Assembly: GCA_023300205.1 (NCBI GenBank)
Contig: JALZVD010000281.1
Span: forward strand, 1-30,826
Origin: Akkermansiaceae bacterium
GTDB taxonomy: Bacteria; Verrucomicrobiota; Verrucomicrobiia; Verrucomicrobiales; Akkermansiaceae
DNA length: 30,826 bases
Reading direction: 5' to 3'
Positions within the stretch are counted from its first letter, which is position 1. Every line of letters begins with the position of its first letter. A model generated the notes under the pieces. It did no database searches, was not told the origin of the DNA, and saw only the letters and a program-made list of their open reading frames with translations. The position numbers and the translations under genes are program-made. Below are positions 1 to 7,159 of the stretch, piece after piece.

Positions 1-512
1 GTGTTGAGGTTTTTGTTGGTGTATTCTCCGCCGGTGGTCTTGAGTACTGAGCGATGGTCTTCTCCTGTGTCTGGGTTGATACGACGTGGTGATGCGAGTG
101 AGTAGACGACGAGGTCGATGGGCCCCATTTCGTTTTTGATGATGTCGATGGCTTTTGCTTTCATGTCGTGGGAGAATGCGTCTCCGTTGAGTGACTTGGC
201 GAATAGGCCTTCGTCTGTGGCTGCTTTTTCGAAGGCGGCGGTGTTGTACCAGCCTGCGGTTCCTGTGCGTTTTTCTGTTCCTGGCTTTTCGAAGAAGAGT
301 CCGAGGGTGTTAGCGCCTGATGAGAATGCTGGTACGATGCGAGATGCGAGTCCGTATCCTGTGGATGATCCGATGACGAGGACGTTCTTGGGTCCGTCTG
401 CGACTGGACCTTTTGCTTTTACGTAGTCGATTTGTTCTTGCACGTGAGCTGCGCAGCCGTCTGGGTGTGAGGTGATGCAGATGAATCCTCTGATTTTTGG
501 TTTAACGATCAT
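1..512 (-). CDS. fabV: Enoyl-[acyl-carrier-protein] reductase FabV, N-terminal part (runs off the left edge)
   Basis: FabV reduces trans-2-enoyl-ACP (or enoyl-CoA) with NADH in the last step of each fatty-acid elongation round, in the cytoplasm. About 170 of the roughly 400 residues usual for the family are visible. The N-terminus [20 protein letters not shown] and the Rossmann stretch around residues 48-56 (GSSTGYGLA) are characteristic of FabV, as is [16 protein letters not shown] near 75-90. The catalytic Tyr-x8-Lys lies beyond the window. The ATG at 512 is chosen because homologues begin at this MI(V/I)KPKIRGF motif. No Shine-Dalgarno is visible upstream. It lies 71 bases downstream of asnS on the same strand and could be cotranscribed with it. 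The family call is firm; whether ACP or CoA esters are preferred cannot be told. Confidence 0.95.
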   Translation of the reverse strand, partial: MIVKPKIRGFICITSHPDGCAAHVQEQIDYVKAKGPVADGPKNVLVIGSSTGYGLASRIVPAFSSGANTLGLFFEKPGTEKRTGTAGWYNTAAFEKAATDEGLFAKSLNGDAFSHDMKAKAIDIIKNEMGPIDLVVYSLASPRRINPDTGEDHRSVLKTTGGEYTNKNLN

Positions 513-583
513 TGTATTGAAATTAGTTGTTTAGTGGTATTATGTTCTGAATTTAAAGTGTGTGGGTCAAGTGTAGTCTTAGA

Positions 584-1969
584 TTAGAATTCGCAGGAGC
601 CTGGGGTTCTTGCGAATGGGATGACGTCACGGATGTTTTTCATGCCGGTGGCGAACATGAGCATGCGCTCGAATCCCATGCCGAATCCGGCGTGTGGGCA
701 GGTGCCGTATTTGCGGAGGTCTGTGTACCACCAGTAGTCTTCTTGGTTTAGGTTGTGCTCGGCCATGTTTGACTGGAGGATGTCTAGGCGTTCTTCTCGT
801 TGGGCGCCGCCGACTATTTCGCCGATTCCTGGGACGAGGAGGTCCATGGCGGTGACTGTTTGGCGGCCTTCTGAGTCAGGGTCATTGGCGCGCATGTAGA
901 AGGGTTTGACGTCTTTAGGGTAGTTGTAGACGGTGGTGGGGCATTTGAAGTGTTCTTCTGTGAGGTAGCGCTCGTGTTCTGACTGGAGATTTACGCCCCA
1001 GATTACTGGGTATTCGAAGGTTTTTCCGCTTTTGGTGAGGATGTCTACGGCTTCTGTGTAGGAGACGCGCTGGAAGGGTTTTTGGGCGACGTGTTGGAGT
1101 CTTTCGATGAGTTGCTTGTCGATGAATTTGTTGAATATTTGTAGGTCTCCTTCGTTGTTGTTGAGGGTGTCTGTGATGAGGTATTTGACGAATTCTTCAG
1201 CGAGGTCCATGTCGCCAGCGAGGTCACAGAATGCCATTTCTGGTTCGATCATCCAGAATTCGTTGGCGTGGCGGGTGGTGTTGGAGTTTTCTGCTCTGAA
1301 GGTGGGTCCGAAGGTGTAGATGTTAGAGAGGGCTGTTGCGAAGGCTTCTCCTTCTAGCTGGCCCGAGACTGTTAGGTAGGTGGGTTTTTGAAAAAAGTCA
1401 TCTTCTGGTTTCTGGGCTTTTACTGCTGCAGGGTCATGGGTAGTGACGCGGAACATTTCTCCTGCGCCTTCGCAGTCTGATGCGGTGATGATGGGTGTAT
1501 GGACGTAGGTGAAGTGTCGCTCATCGAAGAAGCGGTGGACGGCCTGAGCTAGGCGTGAGCGCATGCGGAAGACTGCTCCGTAGAGGTTTGCGCGAGGGCG
1601 GAGGTGAGAGATGGAGCGGAGGAATTCTGGGGTATGGCCTTTTTTCTGGAGTGGGTAGTCTGTGGGGGCTTCGCCGATGAGCTCGATGGAGGTGGCGTGG
1701 ATTTCCCATTGTTGGCCTTTTCCAGGAGATTCGATGAGTTTACCGGTGATTCCGATGGCTGCGCCGGTGGATATTTTGGCGATGTCTGTGTAGCCTGGGA
1801 TGCCGTTGTCTGCGATGCACTGGATATTGGCGAGTGATGAGCCGTCATTTAGCTCGATGAATGAGAAGTCTTTGTTGTCGCGTCTGGTTCTGACCCAGCC
1901 TTTGATGGTGATGGCTTGCTGGGCTTCTTCAGTGGTGCTTTTGAGAGCGTTCTTGATGAGTGTTCGCAT
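584..1969 (-). CDS. asnS: Asparaginyl-tRNA synthetase
   Basis: This 461-residue class IIb aminoacyl-tRNA synthetase charges tRNA-Asn with asparagine. The N-terminal OB-fold (about residues 18-105, including [20 protein letters not shown]) binds the anticodon. The catalytic core follows, with [20 protein letters not shown] as motif 2 and [15 protein letters not shown] near the C-terminus as motif 3. The ending [15 protein letters not shown] and the segment [20 protein letters not shown] separate AsnRS from AspRS. Length is normal. The ATG at 1969 is the natural start and has no Shine-Dalgarno. The gene is divergent from uvrB. Its substrate tRNA-Asn is encoded about 9.5 kb away in this window, probably by chance. 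A dedicated AsnRS indicates direct tRNA-Asn charging in this organism. Confidence 0.97.
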   Translation of the reverse strand: MRTLIKNALKSTTEEAQQAITIKGWVRTRRDNKDFSFIELNDGSSLANIQCIADNGIPGYTDIAKISTGAAIGITGKLIESPGKGQQWEIHATSIELIGEAPTDYPLQKKGHTPEFLRSISHLRPRANLYGAVFRMRSRLAQAVHRFFDERHFTYVHTPIITASDCEGAGEMFRVTTHDPAAVKAQKPEDDFFQKPTYLTVSGQLEGEAFATALSNIYTFGPTFRAENSNTTRHANEFWMIEPEMAFCDLAGDMDLAEEFVKYLITDTLNNNEGDLQIFNKFIDKQLIERLQHVAQKPFQRVSYTEAVDILTKSGKTFEYPVIWGVNLQSEHERYLTEEHFKCPTTVYNYPKDVKPFYMRANDPDSEGRQTVTAMDLLVPGIGEIVGGAQREERLDILQSNMAEHNLNQEDYWWYTDLRKYGTCPHAGFGMGFERMLMFATGMKNIRDVIPFARTPGSCEF

Positions 1970-2072
1970 GTTGAGATTATTAACATGGTGGGGGATGTGA
2001 GGGATAGGATTTTTTCATGAAACTTACTTGTGAGTGATGGTGAGAGGGCATAGTGTGTGCATTAGAAAAGCG

Positions 2073-4250
2073 ATGTTTGATTTAGTGAGTAAATACACTC
2101 CGCAAGGAGACCAGCAGCAGGCGATTGATAAGTTGATGAAATCAATCAGTGCGGGGAATATGCACCAGACTTTGTGGGGGGTGACGGGTTCTGGTAAGAC
2201 GTATACGATGGCAAATCTTATCAAGGGTGTGGGGAAGCCTACGCTTATCATGAGTCATAATAAGACGCTGGCGGCTCAGTTGTATTCTGAGTTTAAGTCG
2301 TTTTTTCCGAATAATGCGGTGGAGTATTTTGTGAGTTATTTCGATTACTATCAGCCTGAGGCTTATATTCCGCGAACTGATACGTTTATTGAGAAGGATA
2401 GTGCGATTAATGATGAGATTGAGAGGCTGAGGTTGAGCACGATGGGGAGTCTGATTACGCGGAAGGATGTGATTGTGATTGCGAGTGTGAGTTGTATTTA
2501 TGGTTTGGGTTCACCGGATGATTATCAGAATATGATGTTGCCGGTTAAGGTGGGTGATGAGGTGGGGAGGGATGAGTTTCTGGGGCAGTTGGTGGAGTTG
2601 TTATTTGAGCGGAATGATGTGGAGTTTAGTAGAGGGAACTTCAGGGTGCGTGGTGATGTGGTGGAGATACGGCCTGCGTATATGGAGCGGGAGGCTATCA
2701 GGGTGGAGTTTTTTGGAGATGAGGTGGAGAGGATATCTGAGATAGATACGCGGTCTGGCCATAAGACGGGTGAGATGGATAAGTATATCTTTTTCCCCGC
2801 GAAGCAGTTTGTGACGAGTAAGGTGAAGATGAAGCAGGCGATTGTGGAGATCCGTAAGGAGATGAAAGCGCGGGTGGCAGAATTTGAAAAAGATGGGCGG
2901 CTGATAGAGGCGCAGCGGATACGGATGCGGACTGAGTATGATATAGAGATGATGCATGAGATGGGTTTTTGTCAGGGTATAGAGAATTACTCTCGGCATG
3001 TGACTGGGCGTGAGAAGGGGGCGACTCCGTATACGCTGTTAGATTTCTTTCCGGATGATTTTTTGCTGTTGGCGGATGAGAGTCATGTGACGTTACCGCA
3101 GGTGGGTGGGATGTTTGAGGGGGATAAGAGTCGTAAGACGGTGTTGGTGGAGCATGGATTTAGACTGCCGAGTGCTCTGGATAATAGACCGTTGAGGTTT
3201 GAGGAGTATATGAGGAAGACTCATCAGCGGGTGTATGTGACGGCAACACCCGGGCCGTTTGAGTTTACCAACTGTAGACCAGATAATAAGACGTATATTC
3301 CGTGGGTTAAGGGTGAGCTTAGTGCGAACCAAGCGATTAAGATTTTACGTAAGCAGGTGACGCCTAGTAATACTCTGGATAAGGTGGAGGAGTTTGATGT
3401 GGACACTAGGGGGTCTACGCTGATGGTGCAGCAGATTATCCGACCGACTGGTTTGTTAGATCCGATTTTGAAGATGATGCCGCTGGATGGGCAGATCGAT
3501 TCGACGATAGAGTTATGCCGAGATAGGGCGGAGAAGAATGAGCGAGTGCTGGTGACTACGCTGACGAAGAAAACTGCTGAGGAGCTTACGGAGTATCTTA
3601 CTGAAGTGGGATTAAAGGTTCGGTATATTCATGCGGATATCGATGCGGTAGAGCGGGTGGAGATTTTACGCCAGTTGCGAGCAGCGGAATTTGATATTTT
3701 GGTGGGGATTAACTTACTGAGAGAGGGACTGGATTTACCCGAGGTGAGTTTGGTGTGTATTCTGGATGCAGATAACGAGGGGTTTCTTAGGAATGAGACG
3801 AGCTTGGTGCAGACTGCTGGAAGAGCAGCGCGACATATTAATGGTGAGTGTGTACTGTTCTGTGATAAGGTGACTGATAGTATCCAGGCTCTGCTAGATA
3901 TCACGGAGTTTAGGAGAGGGGTGCAGATGGCTCATAATGAAAAGCATGGAATCTCACCTCAGAGTGTGGTGAGAGCACTACAGAAGAGCTTGAGTAATGC
4001 GGAGGAAACTAAGGAGGCTGCGAGCACGATGGACCAGAGCTTAGTGGCTGAGGATGATGTTGACTATAATGTGATGCAGGTGCTCTCTGAGCTGGAGACT
4101 GAGATGCGAGAGGCAGCGGCGAAGCTGGAATTTGAGCGTGCGGGACACTTGAGAGACCAGATTGGAGAGTTAAAGAAAAAAGCAGGAATCAAGGATAAGC
4201 CTGCTATTACTGCTAAGTTAAAGAGGAAGGTGGATTATCGAGAGTTGTGA
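2073..4250 (+). CDS. uvrB: UvrABC excinuclease subunit B
   Basis: UvrB is the damage-verifying helicase-like subunit of nucleotide excision repair; it is loaded by UvrA and recruits UvrC. From the ATG at 2073 it has 725 residues. Visible parts: MFDLVSKYTPQGDQQQAI at the N-terminus, Walker A GVTGSGKT at 36-43, the beta-hairpin region YFDYYQPEAYIPRTDTFIEK that grips DNA, the Walker B-like LLADESHVTLPQVGG, helicase motif VI QTAGRAARH, and a C-terminal UVR domain (ELETEMREAAAKLEFERAGH) for UvrC contact. The frame is open back to a GTG at 2034, but family members begin at the MFDL-type motif and a weak GAAAAG lies just before 2073, so 2073 is preferred. It converges on the TPR gene to its right with only 27 bases between stops. 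Confidence 0.97.
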   Translation: MFDLVSKYTPQGDQQQAIDKLMKSISAGNMHQTLWGVTGSGKTYTMANLIKGVGKPTLIMSHNKTLAAQLYSEFKSFFPNNAVEYFVSYFDYYQPEAYIPRTDTFIEKDSAINDEIERLRLSTMGSLITRKDVIVIASVSCIYGLGSPDDYQNMMLPVKVGDEVGRDEFLGQLVELLFERNDVEFSRGNFRVRGDVVEIRPAYMEREAIRVEFFGDEVERISEIDTRSGHKTGEMDKYIFFPAKQFVTSKVKMKQAIVEIRKEMKARVAEFEKDGRLIEAQRIRMRTEYDIEMMHEMGFCQGIENYSRHVTGREKGATPYTLLDFFPDDFLLLADESHVTLPQVGGMFEGDKSRKTVLVEHGFRLPSALDNRPLRFEEYMRKTHQRVYVTATPGPFEFTNCRPDNKTYIPWVKGELSANQAIKILRKQVTPSNTLDKVEEFDVDTRGSTLMVQQIIRPTGLLDPILKMMPLDGQIDSTIELCRDRAEKNERVLVTTLTKKTAEELTEYLTEVGLKVRYIHADIDAVERVEILRQLRAAEFDILVGINLLREGLDLPEVSLVCILDADNEGFLRNETSLVQTAGRAARHINGECVLFCDKVTDSIQALLDITEFRRGVQMAHNEKHGISPQSVVRALQKSLSNAEETKEAASTMDQSLVAEDDVDYNVMQVLSELETEMREAAAKLEFERAGHLRDQIGELKKKAGIKDKPAITAKLKRKVDYREL

Positions 4251-4277
4251 TATTGAGAGGGGAGATTTTGATCTGCC

Positions 4278-5120
4278 TTATTTAGAATAGGCCTTACTCT
4301 CGCCTCTCTTGCTGTGGTGCTTACCATAGTGAGCTTCAATGTATCCGAATTCCACCATTGTGTCGTCCCAAGATGTGACCATATTCGGGTTGTTGGCGAA
4401 TACCGTTTTAGCAGTGAGAATCCATTCTGAAGCTGTGGTTTTACGGTCCTCATAGAATGCAATAGAGGCATTTGCGTAGTAGTAATATGGGGAATCTATT
4501 TGGTAAGAATATTTGTGAGCTAGTTGTTTAGCTTGAGCTAGATATTCTGTTTTCTGTTCGTCGTTAGTATTGGCTTTTTCTGATTTGGATAAAGCTAACT
4601 GGCACAGCATGATTTTGAATTCTACGAGTCTCGCAAAGTCTGTATTCTGCTGAGATTTTATCTTTTCTAGGAGGATTTTAAAGTTCTTGATCGATGATCT
4701 CCATTGGTTGTCACAGAATTCTAGTTCTGCGAGGTTGAAGAGGATTTTAGGATCGTCACCTGTTAAGGTTACGGCTTTGTTGAAGGTTTTTCTGGCTTTT
4801 TTGAAGTCTCTGAATTCGACATAAATAGCTCCTTCGAGGTTTAATGCAACAGGGTCTTCATCGAAAATAGCACTCATTTCTTGGAGTGCCATGAGTGTTT
4901 CAAATGTTCTTTTCTTAGAGAATAAACGATGAGCATCTGCACGTAATGTGAGGTATTTTCTACGTTGTTCCTCTGGTAGATTACTAAAGCGAGTGTTCAG
5001 GATATCCACTTTATTATTAATATCATTTATGCCGATATCGTCACCGAAATTTTGCGCATTTACTGATGATTGTAGTAATGTAGAGAGAATTGCTGATGTG
5101 AGTAAGAATTTGAATTTCAT
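4278..5120 (-). CDS. Exported TPR-containing protein of unknown function
   Basis: This protein of 280 residues begins with a clear Sec signal peptide: a basic start (MKFKF), a hydrophobic core and a VNA cleavage site at residues 20-22. The mature part contains helical repeat segments of tetratricopeptide type, such as DPVALNLEGAIYVEFRDFKK and DDPKILFNLAELEFCDNQW (about residues 90-150). A tyrosine-rich stretch (YSYQIDSPYYYYANAS) follows, ending with a short basic tail. It is probably periplasmic. TPRs usually mediate protein-protein contact, and no catalytic motif is seen. It does not form an obvious operon: nadD ends 56 bases upstream on the same strand and uvrB converges from the left. Similar small exported TPR proteins are common in Verrucomicrobiota. 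No specific function is proposed. Confidence 0.85.
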   Translation of the reverse strand: MKFKFLLTSAILSTLLQSSVNAQNFGDDIGINDINNKVDILNTRFSNLPEEQRRKYLTLRADAHRLFSKKRTFETLMALQEMSAIFDEDPVALNLEGAIYVEFRDFKKARKTFNKAVTLTGDDPKILFNLAELEFCDNQWRSSIKNFKILLEKIKSQQNTDFARLVEFKIMLCQLALSKSEKANTNDEQKTEYLAQAKQLAHKYSYQIDSPYYYYANASIAFYEDRKTTASEWILTAKTVFANNPNMVTSWDDTMVEFGYIEAHYGKHHSKRGESKAYSK

Positions 5121-5176
5121 GGGGTTTAAGAATATTGTTTAGCAGGGCATTATATGAAATAGAAGCAGGAAGGCAA

Positions 5177-5746
5177 TTAATAAATATTATGTGTCTGCAT
5201 ATATTCTAGGACTAGGGGACTCAACCAAGAGCGTGTGAGAGATGAATAAGGGTGTTTTCTTATATAAGTGGCTGATGCAGTGTGGGCTCCTCCGATATGA
5301 GAGAGGGTGAAGTTCTTGATGTTCTTGGGGTTTTCTCCACGCGAGACGACAATGAAGTTTACCAGAGATGCAAGGTATTTTGGTCGGTTCCATTTTAGAA
5401 TGGCGTCCCACTGATCTGAGCCCATTAGCCAGTAGAGGTCAGCCTCTGGATATTTTTGCTGCATGATTTCTGCTGTTCTCCATGAGTATGATGGAGATGG
5501 AGCAGTGAGGTCGTAGTCATGGACTTCAGCCCAATGAAGGGCTTTTACCGCTAGCTCACACATTGCTAAGCGGTGGTGGTCTGGGGCATTTTGTTTAGTG
5601 AGCTTATGGGGAGATTGTTTGCAGGGGAGGAAGATGACTTTATCCATGTTTAATTCCCTATAGCATTTTTCTGCGATGTAGGTGTGTCCTAGGTGGATGG
5701 GGTCAAATGTTCCGCCTATTAAACAGATTTTTTGCTTTGCTTTCAT
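5177..5746 (-). CDS. nadD: Nicotinate-nucleotide adenylyltransferase
   Basis: NadD transfers AMP from ATP to nicotinate mononucleotide, giving deamido-NAD in NAD biosynthesis. The 189-residue product has the nucleotidyltransferase signature GGTFDPIHLGH at residues 11-21 (HxGH-type), the LPCKQSPHK substrate segment, WLMGSDQWDAILKW in the middle and a C-terminal TYIRKHPYSS that stands for the family's SST-x-IR motif. Length is typical. The ATG at 5746 follows an AT-rich leader without a Shine-Dalgarno. The gene is divergent from chrA, with only 23 bases between the two start codons, so any promoter must overlap the neighbouring coding sequence. Confidence 0.95.
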   Translation of the reverse strand: MKAKQKICLIGGTFDPIHLGHTYIAEKCYRELNMDKVIFLPCKQSPHKLTKQNAPDHHRLAMCELAVKALHWAEVHDYDLTAPSPSYSWRTAEIMQQKYPEADLYWLMGSDQWDAILKWNRPKYLASLVNFIVVSRGENPKNIKNFTLSHIGGAHTASATYIRKHPYSSLTRSWLSPLVLEYMQTHNIY

Positions 5747-5769
5747 GGAGAAATAGTTGATTTCGAGGT

Positions 5770-6936
5770 ATGCAATTTCTAGTTTGTTTACTTGAGTCTT
5801 TGAAGTTGGGACTGAGTTCGTTCGGTGGTCCAGTGGCGCATTTAGCTTATTTTAGGGAGGCTTATGTGGAGCGACTTCAATGGCTAACGGATGAGAGATT
5901 TGCGGAACTGCTTGCAGTATGTCAATTTATGCCTGGTCCTGCAAGTAGTCAATTAGGAGCATCTATAGGGTATGAAAAAGGAGGTTGGTTGGGGGCATTT
6001 GGGTCATGGTTAGGATTTACTGCGCCTTCGGCAATCTTGATGATTCTTTTTGTTACAAGCATGGATACATTGAATGGTTTGTTAGGTAGTGGGTGGGTTC
6101 ATGGGTTGACGATTGTGGCTGTGGCGGTAGTTGCGAATGCTGTGATAGGGATGCAACGGCAGCTTTGTGCAGATGTTAAGGGGAAATTGATCGCATTTGT
6201 TGTTGCTGCGATATTGATCGTGTTCCAAGTATCATGGTTGCAGCCTTTGTTGATTTTATTGGGTGGCTTTCTAGGGGTGATTTTATTTAAAGTTGAGGTG
6301 GCTGATACTGATGAGGGGGTGATTAAACATCCTTGGTTTAGTATAGGAATTTTAGGGTGCTTTGTGTTGGGGGTGGTTATTCTTTCATCAGTAAGGTTTT
6401 CTAATGATGAGGCTACGATGGTAGGAGGATTAGCCAAGACAGGTTCGATGGTTTTTGGCGGAGGGCATGTGGTGTTGCCGCTATTGGAGGCAGAGACTGT
6501 AGGGAAGAATTTGCTGGGGCAGGAGGATTTTCTGGCAGGTTATGGATTAGCTCAGGCAGTGCCTGGGCCGATGTTTACCTTCTCAGCATATATCGGAGCT
6601 TTCGTAGGGATGGCGGGAAGTTCATGGCTAGGTGGAGTGGTTGGAGTAGGGGCTATTTTTTTACCTGGTATGATTTTGTTGATGATAGGGATGCCTATTT
6701 GGAATGCTTATAAGAAGATAGCGAACATAAGAGCAGCGTTGAAGGGTGCCAGCGCTGCTGTAGTGGGGCTTATTTTTGCAGCTCTGTTTTCTATGCTAAG
6801 ATTAGGGGTGATTAGTAATGTGTTAGAGGTTGTATTAGCGGTCGTGTTTGGAGTGATTTTGTATAAGAAATACCTGCCAGTTTGGATGGTAGTATTAGTG
6901 GGAGCTTCTCTGGGTGTAGGTATGGATATGTTGTAG
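5770..6936 (+). CDS. chrA: Chromate transporter family (ChrA/CHR) membrane protein
   Basis: This 388-residue polytopic inner-membrane protein belongs to the CHR superfamily, whose characterised members export chromate driven by the proton gradient. It carries the usual two CHR halves. The N-terminal half has SSFGGP at 16-21 and QFMPGPASSQLG at 52-63; the C-terminal half has FGGGHVVLPLL from 229 and QAVPGPMFTF with PGP at 265-267. About ten hydrophobic segments are evident. The start is fixed at ATG 5770 because an in-frame stop sits at 5758-5760. No chrB-type regulator is nearby, so the natural substrate could be another oxyanion; chromate is family inference only. The stop is followed by the structured intergenic stretch 6937-7159. 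Confidence 0.9.
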   Translation: MQFLVCLLESLKLGLSSFGGPVAHLAYFREAYVERLQWLTDERFAELLAVCQFMPGPASSQLGASIGYEKGGWLGAFGSWLGFTAPSAILMILFVTSMDTLNGLLGSGWVHGLTIVAVAVVANAVIGMQRQLCADVKGKLIAFVVAAILIVFQVSWLQPLLILLGGFLGVILFKVEVADTDEGVIKHPWFSIGILGCFVLGVVILSSVRFSNDEATMVGGLAKTGSMVFGGGHVVLPLLEAETVGKNLLGQEDFLAGYGLAQAVPGPMFTFSAYIGAFVGMAGSSWLGGVVGVGAIFLPGMILLMIGMPIWNAYKKIANIRAALKGASAAVVGLIFAALFSMLRLGVISNVLEVVLAVVFGVILYKKYLPVWMVVLVGASLGVGMDML

Positions 6937-7159
6937 GCAAAAAAACACCCCGCCTCATGAAATCTAGATTTATTGCTAAATCTGTCACACGAAACGAGGT
7001 GAAACACATATTTAATACTACAATGAAAGATTGTTTCTTACTTCTTATTTATAGAACGTCGTGTATTTGTTATTTTGTTCATTTAGTTTGAAAAAACTAT
7101 TTTTTTGTAGAGACGGATTGGTTGACCAAGTTGTTTGATTGATCTACGTTGACGTCCTT
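6937..7159. other. Structured intergenic region between chrA and the U32 gene
   Basis: No coding frame is convincing here. Visible structure: seven A at 6939-6945, then CGCCTC (6951-6956) able to pair with GAGGTG (6996-7001, one G-U). Enclosed is a perfect 7-bp inverted repeat AGATTTA/TAAATCT (6966-6972 and 6977-6983) with loop TTGC, overlapping a 12-bp palindrome at 6960-6971. Read on the minus strand, the stem is followed by a run of seven T, like an intrinsic terminator. A promoter for the downstream gene may lie between 7010 and 7150 but I could not pick one. Confidence 0.4.
7084..7106 (+). terminator. Possible weak AU-rich terminator
   Basis: TAGTTT (7084-7089) and AAACTA (7094-7099) form a 6-bp stem around a GAAA tetraloop, immediately followed by seven T (7100-7106). 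The stem is almost all A-U, so it is weak. It could end transcription coming from chrA before the U32 gene. Confidence 0.3.

Noticed and set aside
2034..2072. GTG start 13 codons upstream in uvrB
   Set aside because: Family members begin at the MF(D/E)L-type motif, which is the ATG at 2073.
2601..2999. Long open frame on the minus strand inside uvrB
   Set aside because: Its translation is rich in H, L, P and I with no motif. It is the expected by-product of G/T-rich coding on the other strand; uvrB covers the region completely.
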